DNA of 64,000 bases, taken from Paramacrobiotus metropolitanus. Its lineage: Eukaryota > Tardigrada > Eutardigrada > Parachela > Macrobiotidae. The DNA lies in NCBI RefSeq assembly GCF_019649055.1, contig NW_026570224.1:3286001-3350000 (forward strand). Direction: 5' to 3'. The notes beneath the pieces were generated by a model, which searched no databases, was not told the origin of the DNA, and saw nothing but the letters and a program-made list of their open reading frames with translations. Of this stretch, positions 53,678 to 64,000 are shown in pieces (the stretch's first letter is position 1; every line of letters begins with the position of its first letter). Both the position numbers and the translations under genes were made by a program.

Positions 53678-54019
53678 TATTAAGTAATGGGCCCCCTATG
53701 TACTACTCTAGTTATGGTAAGTAAGTTGTTGTGTAATTAAGTACACTGATGCTTTTTTTAGACTTTTATTTACTGGAAATTAGTACCAGACTCGCAATTA
53801 CTCTACACTCTACAGATAAAAATAGCAATGTACAGTACTACTGCAGTCCGAGACTGCTTCCATCTTATTGTCTGGTATATTCATGATCACTATTGGCACA
53901 TGCACATGCCAGCAAAACTAATTTTTCGGCTCCATAAAACAACGTTCCGTATAAGCCGGGGAAGAATGTTTCTGTAAGAAATTTGTCAAGCATTGCTGGT
54001 TGCGATTGCCGCTTTTGTT

Positions 54020-54493
54020 TTATTGTAATCCAGGTGTGAATCTAAACTTCACTCGTTTATTGTCACAATCCACTTGCAACCTCAAGTAGTAAGCGGCTTC
54101 CACGTTAACAATGATTTCATTCATGAGTTTTTCCAAAGCGGCTGGTTTATCCGGAAAGAAAGAGGAGTCTTTGATGGATTGTGATGGGCAAAGATTAAGA
54201 TAGAGCCGGCAAGGAGCTGGGTGAAGTGACCAATGGTCTCTAAGAAAATCGTACGAGAATAGCGCGAGAATGCAGCATACACTGCCTCTCGTTTTGGATA
54301 TACATATGAATGAATGAATCGGGTGTTTGTTTAGCAGGCAAACCCAATTAATTAAGCAAGCTTGATGAACTCGATATGCGGGGGGATAGTTGAGAGAGCT
54401 TCCTAATGGACTACTGAGAACGAGATGATCCACTGGTAATTTGTTTTCATTTAGCGCCGACCGCATACTTTTCTCAGGAAGTACAATCGTCAA
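54020..54493 (-). CDS. Unassigned 157-codon open frame
   Basis: ATG-initiated open frame, longer than most non-coding frames here. The last 45 codons, containing KPAALEKLMNEIIVNVEAAY and ending KVRFTP-like (VKFRFTPGLQ), look protein-like; the first part does not. It could be the terminal exon of an unrecognised gene, or chance. No family was recognised and no signal peptide is visible. Confidence 0.2.
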   Translation of the reverse strand: MTIVLPEKSMRSALNENKLPVDHLVLSSPLGSSLNYPPAYRVHQACLINWVCLLNKHPIHSFICISKTRGSVCCILALFSYDFLRDHWSLHPAPCRLYLNLCPSQSIKDSSFFPDKPAALEKLMNEIIVNVEAAYYLRLQVDCDNKRVKFRFTPGLQ

Positions 54494-54908
54494 GATGTGT
54501 CAGACAGATACGACAGACCATTCTGCTTGTAGAAGTATACCGGCAGCTGAAAAACACGTGCTCGTTCCAAGACGCTGGAACATTATGTCAATTAACGCAG
54601 TAATCAACGAAAGACAAAAATAACAAAGGACTCAGTCAGTAATGCGAATGCAGTGCATAATATCATGATTACTATCCCTTTTTTTAACAGGCATCTTTTT
54701 GTAAATCGATATCTACGTATCCTTGAGGTCATAATAATAATAATATTGTGTAAGTGGTAAAAAAAATACTCTCAGTAAAGAACTGATCAAAGAGTCAGAT
54801 GACCCGAATATCCGATACATAAAACAGTACATACTACATACACCGATGATACACGTACTTACCTATAACTGGGTACGTATATGTATACGTATATTCGTAT
54901 ACATACTG

Positions 54909-55424
54909 TAGAGATGGGCATCGGGCCGGAATATCCGACCCAATCCGATCCGATCCAAAATTCGGATCGGATAGTCGGATAAAAATCCGAATAGGTTCGG
55001 ATTCGGATATGGGTCGGATTTCCCAAACATTGTTCCGGGTCGGATTCGGATTTTATAAGAATATCCGAGGAAAATCCGACTGTTTTGTGCAATGCGATTC
55101 GGGAGTAGTACCTCGTACTTCTTTTATAAAAAGTGCAAAGCATTCACTGTTCCCTGTTTGCCGGATACGTTTTCATAGTAGTTGTTCGCAATAAGTGTTG
55201 GTCAAAACGTATTAGGCCTCGTAATAAAAACTTATAGGTTACACGATATTAGGTCGGATATTCAGGTCGGATAATCCGATCGGATTCGGATGTCCGACGG
55301 TCGGATACGGATCGGATCCGGAAAGTAAAAATAATAAAATGTCGGATACGGGTCGGATTCGGATTTTTAAAAATTTTGTCGGATCGGATACGGATTTAAA
55401 ATTTTAACCCGATGCCCATCTCTA
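54909..55424. mobile_element. Non-autonomous hAT-like element with TCGGAT-rich interior
   Basis: Terminal inverted repeats of 17 bp: TAGAGATGGGCATCGGG at 54909-54925 and its exact complement CCCGATGCCCATCTCTA at 55408-55424. The TAGAGATGGGCA start fits hAT-type ends (established pattern). The 516-bp interior is packed with direct and inverted copies of TCGGAT/ATCCGA and has no transposase frame. The 8-bp flanks (ACATACTG and ACCAGCAC) do not match, so no target duplication survives. Confidence 0.75.
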
Positions 55425-57066
55425 ACCAGCACGGAAACTTTTGCATGCGCGTACTCGCAGACACCTTTTTTGTTTTGTTTAATTATATTGTACAGCCAAA
55501 TCGTTTATATTACATTGACTGATTGGCGTGAAAAAGCATCGATTACTGTAATGAATCAAAATCCTTATTTCTGTATATTTTACGCATCCGCATTCCACTG
55601 TCAAAATTGCCACCGATTTAGTCCTGCATTCTCGCTAGTCGCTACATGCATTTGTTGCTTTGTTTGCTGAAACTTCTTAGTCTGGAACCTCTTGTATCGT
55701 GTATTTTCATAATTCTTGCGATAACGTTACTGTACTTACAGTTAGCTGCACTGGGATGCACACCCAGCATCCCAACCGCTGTCATCCGTGTAACCTTAAC
55801 TGGGTACCGGTTTTCAACTTCCGGTCAGCATCCTCGCCAAGTGCCAACCGACTTTCGCCTTTACCACATAACAGCCGACAGTTCGTCGATAAGGCAGCCT
55901 AAACCGACTGTTACGCGATAAGTGACAGAGTAATTATGATCCATGGAATCATTACAATGGTCAGACGCAGACCCACAGGAAGTGTATCTTCAATTCAGAG
56001 TTTCGAACTAACGTTGCAGTTTCTTTGGAATACATATGTAATTCTAAAGGTTGAACAATGCCAGCTTACAAATTACAATGTCAGATACTCGTGCAGACTA
56101 TTTGCAGTATCTGATCTGAGTATCTGCAGTGCGTTCATAATAAAATATTATGTTTTACTTATGGTCTTCTTATCTTCTTACCGGTAGCAGTAGCCCCATG
56201 AATCATGCAGAGGTCATGGCGCAGTGTTTAGGAAGACAGCTTTTACGCGTATGCGCGCTAGCTTCGATGCGTACCGTAATGCTTAAGATTAGGTCAATTC
56301 ATAAATTATTGGTAAGCACGTTATCCATAAAAAACTGCCAAACCAGTTAGTGGGCGATCAGTGACAGAGATTTCGGTGGTTTTTTAATATTTAAATATTA
56401 AATAATATCAAGTAATGTACCCGCGGTTGCAAGTTGTAACTATTGTCAAATAATTCAGTGGCTATTGCCAATAAAATTTTTATTGTTTTAGAACATAAGA
56501 TTGTGCAGGTGTTGATGGTTTATGTTGCAATGATACTCGTACTATAGTTGCAATTTTACCAGTATTTTCAGCACCAAAAATTGGCACAAGCAAGAAAGAC
56601 AAACAGCCGCCATATTTTGCTCAAATCCCCTCATCCACCATTGTTTCACCAGCTGTTTTTCCTTGAGGCTAGACCTCATTCTTCACGTCAGGCCTTATCT
56701 CAGTTATCTGCAGGCCACCAAACGACCCAAAGCTATGGGTGCCGTCTGGTTGCAGCTTTCGCATACCTATCTTAAAATTAATTTCCAAGTGAAAAAATTA
56801 GAAAAATTAGGTAACTTACTGCTTACATACCCATGCCGTGGTGATTTTCGGTCACGTCAGAAAGAGTGTTCTTATTAACTGTATTGGTCCTTATCTTTTG
56901 AATGTGAACCGTTGACGAAGACAACATCAGAGCTCGTATTCTGAGATTGTCTCACCAGGTTCTACTAGAACGTTTTCGTCAGATTCAGGATTCGTACGCG
57001 TCTCCTGTACTTCGTTTATTACTGGATTTCATGTTGGGAACCTGAAAGCCGATATTTAGAGATATT

Positions 57067-58846
57067 ATGGACCGCCTTTCGAAGTCTCTCACTCCGAAGA
57101 AGCGGGACAAAACTTACATAAGTCTGTCCTCGGACGAAGAAATAACGGAAACCTTCGCTACGACTTCTCAACACGATCGTCGTCCAGTGAAGAGAACGTC
57201 GCACGATCATCTCCGCGAGCATCATTCATCACCCAAGAAATCCCCCCGTCGTCATCGCAAGGATACCGAGTATGAAGTCGTTGATTTGTTAGATCATCGA
57301 AGGGAAGGCAAGGAGAAGATCCTCGTGTACATGGTAAAATGGGCGAAGTTGCCAGGAGATTTGACCGAGACGATCTCCTGGGAGCCTGAAAGCAACATAA
57401 CGGGCTGTTCAGAATTGCTGCGTAAATATTGGATACGATACGAGCGAAGTAAACGACGAGATGGCAAAAGTTCTTCGCCTCGCTACAAAGTCTCTCCAAA
57501 ATCGCCCAAGGATGTGGAAAAACGCGCAAAGAAAGACGAAGTGCAAGATTATACGGTGGAATCTGACTGCGAATCCGATCGCAAGAAATCTTCACGGCGA
57601 TCCACAACTTCACCCAGGTCCGATGATAAATCAGTATCCATAGTGTTTAAGAAAGAAAAGCATGTTGGCGAACGGTCGCATATCGAGAAGCACGTGCTAA
57701 ATGATCAGCTTGACAAATATCGGAAAGTCAAAATGGAGAAAGAGCGCAAGAAGATCGGACGTGTTCGTCGCGAAAAGGAGAGGAGTACGAGCGAGTCGTC
57801 GGGTGTTTCGGTGGATATTTCAGGGTGTGCTGCTACCGAAGAAGAGATGCGGGATATTGTAGTAGTCAGAGACGAGGATAGCGATGCGGTGACGGATCCG
57901 GGATCGAAATCCATGGGTAGCTGCAATTCATGTCATACTTAATTTTTGGTAAACGTTATTTTGATTATAACCTTGAATTTTTATTTTTATTGATCTTATA
58001 ATTTGAAATTAAGCGTAATTAATCGTCACCTTTTAAAATGTTTCTTAAAGAGATTGGAAGAACCGGTTCTCAACTTTTCCTGCGAAAAAGGTGGGGCATT
58101 GGCGTTGACGCATTATTTTTGATGCTGTTAATTTTTATCTTTGTGTACTTTCGTTTCCATTACTTTTGCTATTGTAGCACATTATGTGATCGAGTTTCTA
58201 TCGTATACTTGTGTTTTAATCATATTATTGAAAAGTTTTGACGAATACTTTGTAGTTTGATTGGATAATTAATTTTGTAACTATGAGTTGTGATAAGTAG
58301 TAATTAAATGTCATAAAGTGTTTCTTAAACTATAGATTCTTTTCACTGCTGTTAATTTGTGATACAGCTCATGCAAGTGAATTCTAAACTGTTAACGGAT
58401 CAACAATTTCACGGTTTTTAAATATTTTGCGAACTTGTTCAACTGAAACATGTTTTGCAACAGACAGCGGATTCAGCGCGGCTACGGCGAAGAAACCCAT
58501 TCCCTGTGAACAGCCAGAAAGGGAAGGTTCTCCGGAAATAGCTCCGATCCCCATGGTGCTTCCGCCACCGATACCACCCCGAGTTCCCGGTAAGGGTGTC
58601 CGCGTGGCTGAAATCGATGCAAGTGTTGCGCCGCCTGGCTATCCCAGCCCCAGTGATCCACCCGAAATCGGATGTATTTGGCATGTGGATACCAAAGATG
58701 GGTGCCCTCCCTCTGAAGAGACTTGGGTGTTGTTTTTTCTCGGAGAAACTGGCATTCGCACCATAACCAGAGCCGAAGCCTTAAAGAAATTCCGAGATTA
58801 TGTGGCAAAGTATTCGCAAAAGGAAAGGAGCAAGGAGAGTGCGTGA
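57067..58846 (+). CDS. HP1-like chromodomain protein with possible divergent chromoshadow domain
   Basis: Probable nuclear chromatin reader. Exon 1 57067-57916 (GGTAGC donor), exon 2 58464-58846 (TTTGCAACAG acceptor), phase 1, 410 aa. If unspliced, the first frame stops at 57942 (291 aa). The chromodomain spans about residues 68-124: EYEVVDLLDH, ILVYMVKWAKLPGD and ISWEPESNI. Two aromatic-cage positions are kept (Tyr69, Trp92); the third, usually Tyr in KWKGY, is Leu95. Flanks are basic and Ser-rich (SPKKSPRRHRK; KKSSRRSTTSPRSDD). The second exon has a Pro-rich linker (MVLPPPIPPRVPGK), then EIGCIWHVDTKDG, TWVLFFLGE and EALKKFRDYVAKY, which follows the strand-strand-helix layout of a chromoshadow domain, but identity is low. 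The single-protein model rests on matching phase and one downstream AATAAA (58872). Confidence 0.7.
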
Positions 58847-60543
58847 CAACGTGCCGGTTTCTTTCCTTTGAAATAAATTGGAAGAAGAGTCAGTATGGTA
58901 ACAAATGTTTTCGAAGTTTATTTTTTTCTGAGTTGCATGCAGTCGAGAATCTTTCTTGGTTTGAGTGATACAGTGCATGAAAATTAATAATGAGTTGTGT
59001 ATTATTTGTTTAGAGTTAGGTAGAGCTAACAGATGTTTTACAGCTGCTGTAGCTTAACGGGTTCATACAGACGCGTTCTATGGATTTAAAAAAACAGAAT
59101 TCTGTGAATATTTCTAGCAATTGCTTGGGCAGTTGGGCTTACTATTAAAAGTAAAACGGTATTTGTAGCATCGCCTTGAAGTGGTTAAAATTTAAAGCAG
59201 CGCTAACATTTTGTGCAAGTTGCTGGTTCAGGTTTACGTGTAGTGATGCTAATGGTACGATGAATTTCACTTGGTTGTGTAGTTACACAACCAACTGCAA
59301 ATTGTGGGCAAATGACCGGAAGCTCCTCTCCTCCTTGGATATTCGGCTTACCTGCCTCGTTGAGTGGAAATACGGTTAATTCCTTATCCGCTATCACGCG
59401 CGGAATTAAAGGAATTTCCTTGCGTGCCACAAATTTATCCGATCGCAGTGTTAAACTATGAAGGTGGTACGACGATTATGGGGCAAATTGGTTTCTATTA
59501 TGTTACTTTATGGCAGAATACAGCATAAACAAACTTATCACCATCGGAAGAAGATCAGAGCAGACCGGAAATGGAGCGTTATCCCCTGAGATCTATTTGC
59601 CTTTTGTATAGGCAAATTTATCTGTATGATGGATTTTATATACTTTGGGTGACAGTTTAGGCTGCGAGCAATATAATAAACGCCTCGAACAAAATATAAA
59701 AACTCATCGGTAATTTTTAAGTCATACACACTGTGAAAGTTCTTACGTTACGCACTACCTTTTACACATTTTGACGAGCAGTAAGGTCATCTCATGCTTC
59801 TGAATGCACAAAATTCTTCATGGCATTCCAAACATGAAAATACTTCACTAGGGAAGTTCTAATGATGTAACTTACAAGTATTAGGCAACTTCCAAGTGTC
59901 ACTTATTTCGTAAAAATACATTCTTCGGATTTGAACCTTTGCGATCGCTTATTTCATCTTTTGAGCGCTGAACCTTAAAATTAGATATATTACCAACAAA
60001 AGACGCTCCAGTGATTTTACGCGATATTTAATAATAAGAAAAACGATATAAAAAAGAATTAGCTGAAGAAATGCCGTTGACATAGTTCGGGATGCAATTA
60101 TAAATCGATTAAAAGAATCCTGGCTGTCCAGTTTTCTATATAAAACTGGATACGTACTTTCACTGATTTGTATTGGCATGTCAACAAGAATTTACGCTGT
60201 CAATCTGCACTTGTACTATAACGAAACCATGTGTATACGCTACGGACTCGCGGTAAGGAACACTGCCAATTCTTGTTCTGCCATCACGAGAGGAAGCACT
60301 TAGTCGTCAGTGGAAGAAACCGTGACGACCACAGTTGCCGGCACATACAAGTCACAACAACCCGGCACTGCTCCATGCGGATCATACGCATAAAATCTCT
60401 TGCCATTTGATCCCCCAGCGAGTTAGTGGCAATAATACTTAACACCATGTTCTTTCCGTAAAATGATATTCCTTCCGTGGTCACCATGTTTTCTTCGCTG
60501 CAATAACATCTGCCAGACATTTTCTTGATTTTCTAATCGAAAC
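58847..60543. other. Intergenic, chromodomain gene to GPCR
   Basis: 1.7 kb. Minus-strand open segments at 59203-59430 (with KEIPLIPRVIADKELTVFPL) and 60284-60520 (with FMRMIRMEQCRVVVTC) look partly protein-like, but they share no consistent splice frame and match no family I know. The GPCR promoter must lie upstream of 60544. Confidence 0.35.
58872..58877 (+). terminator. Probable polyadenylation signal of chromodomain gene
   Basis: AATAAA 26 nt after the stop at 58846, in a favourable position. It supports 58846 as the transcript's real end. Confidence 0.55.
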
Positions 60544-62072
60544 ATGGCGTTAGATTACGCTTATAATTGTCGCAATGCAACATATTCAACGGACAACTGC
60601 TCAACGCCGGACACCAGTGAAGTTTATTACCAGGATTTCCTCGACTTGTCGCGTTTCTGGATCCAGCGAATTTTCATTCCCATCATCAGTATTGTTGGGA
60701 TTATTGTTAATTGTATGACAATTATTGTGTTTTCCCAGCGGCGACTGCGCAGTTCCACCAACATGTACCTGAAAGCACTGGCGGCATTTGACCTTTTGTA
60801 CCTGATGAGTGTGCTGACATTGTCGTTTTATCATTATCCCAATCACCATCCTTATTTTACGTACTACAAACCGTACGGATACTTCATTACAGATTTCGCC
60901 AGTAATGTCAGCGTGTGGCTGACGGCAGCCTTCACCGTGGAACGGTTTACCGTTATTCGTAATCCGATGAAAAGTATGAAACATGCCACGTCGCAGTTTG
61001 CTAAGAGGGTCGTCTTTACCATTACGGTGTGCTGTTTTGTTGCAACGTTTCCCACATTGATGGAATATCATGTACAAGACCGATACAATCTGCTGACCAA
61101 TACAACCGTCTTGGAATTACATCCAACCGCGTTAGGGAAGAATGCCACGTATAAAAACGTGTTTTACTGGTTCACGTCCGTCACCTTTGTATTCTTACCG
61201 TTCCTGTTAATTGCCGCACTGAATATGTTTTTGTTGCGGTCACTGCGAGCAGCGCGCAGTATTCGTTCGTCCTTATCATCGGCGGTGCTAGCGTCGGAAT
61301 TACGGACCACATTTTTACTGGTGACGGTGATACTAATGTTTTTATTCTGCCAGACACCGGCGGCGGTTATGCTGATTGTGTCCCTTTTCAATGAACGACA
61401 TGGTTTCATGCCGGACAATCTTCAGAGGGGGCTCAACAATATCATTAACCTCCTGGTGGCGGTTAACGCCTGTGCAAACTTTTTCCTGTATGTGGGGTTG
61501 TCGATCAAGTTCCGGAAGACATTTGTAAGTGATCAAACTAGATACAGTTTACATTGATTAATTTAATTAGCGTCGTGACGTAGAAAAGCGGCATGGCAGC
61601 AAGAACTGATCAATAAGAGGCAGATTATAATCAATACACTAAATACTGCACTTTTACAAAGTGTACAAGGAATCTTTGTTGTTGAGGCAGAACGAAAGTA
61701 GTGGCAGTACTGAACTCCTAACGGTAACAACATGGTGTATTAAAATAATAAAGTACCGCTAAATCTACAGTCTCTTCGCGTTCGAACTGGGACCGCTTCC
61801 TCCTTTGATCTTGTTGATAGCATTTTAGTGACGCTGTTGTCTGTACGCAGGCTGAATAAAGTTAAATTTCATTTAAAAAAAGCAAAAAAATGGTACATAC
61901 ACAGGAGTATATAAACTATTTTTCCATTGGTAGAAGTAGTGTATAATGTATGTAGTATGTACTAAACTGAAATTAACCTTTGTTTAGCTTCAATCAATAA
62001 TGGTTGCAGAGTTTATCTTTGCTGCACCAACGCACTTCTGTACGCAATCGTAACGACGTCACCGCATTGTAG
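60544..62072 (+). CDS. Class A GPCR, FMRFamide/neuropeptide-receptor type
   Basis: Seven-transmembrane plasma-membrane receptor, probably for a neuropeptide. The main exon, 60544-61524, encodes 327 residues covering all seven helices and ends at a strong donor (ACATTT|GTAAGT). N-glycosylation sites lie in the N-terminus (NATYS, NCST). TM1 is IIVNCMTIIVFSQRR, followed by LRSSTNMYLKALAAFDLLYL. The DRY position is ERF (TVERFTVIRNPMK). TM7 ends LVAVNACANFFLYVGLSIKF, close to the NSSVNFLIY pattern of FMRFamide receptors. A possible second exon, 62010-62072 (TTGCAG acceptor, phase 0), adds 20 residues ending VTAL, a class I PDZ-type tail. Without splicing the frame runs on to TGA at 61557 (337 aa). 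No ligand can be assigned from sequence. Confidence 0.87.
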
Positions 62073-63914
62073 TCCCGTTGATGATTGAAACCGGAAAACT
62101 TTTTCCGATTTTGGATTAATTCAGTGACTACTCTGTCATCATGCGGGGTACGCAAAACTGTTCGCTGAAAATACGAAGATTTAATTATTCGGCTCCGTGA
62201 GCCGTGAGGGTATGATTTCGGTGCCTTTTTCGAAACAAAAAAATATGAGATTAAACCCGTGATGTCGCTCATCTGGCATACTGCGGAGACTCAAAATTAC
62301 GTACACGCAGTGCATTGCAAAGGTTCGTTTTTTACAGTACATTGCGCCTATTTTTTTATACGTTACTGATTAACCGTAAACATTTCTCACCGTTCGGCAG
62401 TCACTCTTGTGATACAGATGCGTTGGATAGTAGTACAGTAAATAGTAAATCATAATTTAAATATATAAGTATCACTGCTTATCATGCCACGGATTATTAC
62501 ATAGTATTATTGTATCTAGAATAATACATCAACACTCGTAAACCTATTAGGTCCTGTTTCACATAAGATACTCCCAACCGCAAATGAGTCGTTTCAAATT
62601 ACTCTTCCGGTCTCCCCGGCCGATTACTCCATGCGCTACTTAGTATTGCGTCAGTAGAAATGTGACTGCTGTAAAATCCTGTTGCGAAGCGAAGCACTTT
62701 TCAGCTATGCATAATTGCATCCCATACCTAATTCCAACATAAACCATTAATCTACATAGATCGGCCGATTATATGTCTGCTTAACCCATATGATGTATTT
62801 TGTCGGCACGGAAATTCTTACGCTTATACTAGCATTATTTTGCAGTTAAGTCTACTTTTCCTCCAAATGAAGCGCAAGCTATCAGCCCGATCGATACAAA
62901 CTCCCAACGGGCTGAATGGATACAACTTAGCCAACTGTCCCTATGGATGACGTAATACTGTTATGACAAGTGAGATTATGATGAACCATGAAACATTTCC
63001 GGTTACAATTCTTCTCTGTGCTGCGGTACATATTCGCCAGTGTGCGGATTATTTCGGCGCACCAGCAAAGATTAAAGCTGATGTTGTCTGGATGGGAACA
63101 GCGAAGGCTACTTGCCAAGAGGCAAGTATGGTAGTCGAACCGGCGACTGACAAGATTTTTTTGTGTACTTGTATACGCCGCAGATTCTGATTACGATGGT
63201 GCGCACTCGATCGTACTGCAGCATGTTTCCATATGAATCTCCCAAAGTGAATTGCGATAAAATATTTTACTGTGCGATTGTATCTGACATATTTGTCAAT
63301 GGTTACTTTGTACTGTTCGGAAAAACATTTCTAGATGTGTTTATTTTTCTACCACTGTAATCTGTAATAAAATAGCACTGCTTGTTTTAACTCTAAAGTT
63401 TCCAGGGGATATTTTCTTTGGTTTCGATCGCTTGCTGTTACGCACTTGGAAATTCTGCGAGGGCGGAGTGACATGAGTTATAGGGCAAGTGGTTAAGCAC
63501 CGTAACCCGGCGTCCAAATTTATCATCAGGCACCAACTAACGAAATATTTTTCTACGTAATTCCAAAAGGCCAAAGCGCTATAATTCTTCGTTAACAGAT
63601 GCGCGCAAAGCACATTGTGATTCAATGTGATTTAACGTGGCATTCTACACCTCGCTGTGATTATACTCGGATTTCAGTCTTAATAAAGAACAACATGACC
63701 ATAGTGTTTTCTGGCAGTCTGAAAAAGTTGTATTTGGTTGTTGGTGGCATACTTTGATTACGCCAAGCCCATAATAATATACTGACTTATTAACGACATT
63801 GTACGCAAGTGTGATGAGCAGGTTGTTCGGCTAAAAATAACGGTATTAAACGGAGACGACATGTTGTTAACATCGACGGGAAGTCAGGGTTGTAAACTTA
63901 GAGGAAGGGTGTAA
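62073..63914. other. Intergenic near right edge
   Basis: 1.8 kb. A plus-strand frame at 62963-63190 begins with a hydrophobic stretch (VTILLCAAVHI) but has no clear continuation. No other feature was recognised. Confidence 0.35.
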
Positions 63915-64000
63915 ATGGTGCGAACGCAGCGGTCTGCCAACTTAAACGTGATTTGTGTTCTTTTTATATTTGTACTTCGTGCGTACGGTCAACTATTGCA
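63915..64000 (+). CDS. Possible first exon of a secreted or membrane protein (3' partial)
   Basis: The ATG at 63915 opens a frame to the window end: a basic N-terminus (MVRTQRSANL) followed by a hydrophobic core (VICVLFIFVL) and AYGQ, a good signal-peptide pattern with probable cleavage after YG. Only 28 codons are visible, so no family can be named. It could be chance, but the signal-peptide grammar is complete. Confidence 0.35.
   Translation, partial: MVRTQRSANLNVICVLFIFVLRAYGQLL

Larger units (their letters stand above)
51405..57066. other. Intergenic, FoxD to chromodomain gene
   Basis: 5.7 kb, AT-rich. Contains a perfect hairpin (53631-53677), an unassigned minus-strand frame (54020-54493) and a hAT-like element (54909-55424). 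It presumably holds the FoxD promoter and any upstream enhancers; no site can be named. Confidence 0.45.

Noticed and set aside
57158-57613. 151-codon minus-strand frame in the chromodomain gene
   Set aside because: Shadow of the biased basic/Ser-rich plus-strand coding sequence.
60601-61077. 158-codon minus-strand frame under the GPCR
   Set aside because: Antisense to conserved transmembrane coding sequence.
62963-63190. Small secreted protein gene
   Set aside because: Has a hydrophobic start but no second exon, no splice signal and no recognisable domain.
1-64000. tRNA, rRNA, CRISPR array or bacterial operon
   Set aside because: No cloverleaf, rRNA core or spaced repeat was seen, and the genes are spliced animal genes.

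Overview
The window is animal genomic DNA: spliced genes with GT-AG introns mostly 50-500 nt long, separated by AT-rich non-coding stretches. The gene set (receptor guanylyl cyclase, inward-rectifier K+ channel, neuropeptide-type GPCR, FoxD, tandem fasciclin genes) suggests an invertebrate, probably an ecdysozoan. A tardigrade is my guess, not something the sequence proves. I built the exon models by hand from reading frame, splice sites and phase continuity; no alignment was run.

Layout. 1-1835 (+): 3' part of CDC23/APC8. 2660-4297 and 5927-8346 (+): tandem pair of secreted fasciclin (FAS1) genes with identical intron phases; the first copy has two frame breaks. 9623-12053 (+): inward-rectifier K+ channel, also with two apparent 1-nt losses. 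14959-20013 (+): TMEM55/PIP4P phosphoinositide phosphatase. 20601-27352 (-): 22-exon receptor guanylyl cyclase of about 1095 aa. 28673-29288 (+): SmD1. 29962-33836 (-): VPS54. 34377-36208 (+): RPB9. 36.2-49.1 kb: mostly empty, with a few unassigned exon-like segments on the minus strand. 49136-51404 (-): FoxD. 51.4-57.1 kb: intergenic, with a hAT-like non-autonomous element and a perfect hairpin. 57067-58846 (+): HP1-like chromodomain protein. 60544-about 62072 (+): class A GPCR resembling FMRFamide-type receptors. At the right edge a signal-peptide-like exon opens at 63915.

The housekeeping genes (CDC23, SmD1, VPS54, RPB9, PIP4P) have unrelated roles: cell cycle, splicing, retrograde traffic, transcription and endolysosomal lipid. 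They look like chance neighbours, not a pathway. VPS54 and RPB9 are head to head with about 540 bp between start codons. PIP4P/cyclase and SmD1/VPS54 are convergent pairs. The most interesting signals are the cyclase, which keeps every recognisable catalytic residue except the first metal-binding Asp (Ala912), a near-perfect 58-bp foldback inside a VPS54 intron, and a cluster of single-base losses confined to the FAS1-A and K+ channel genes.
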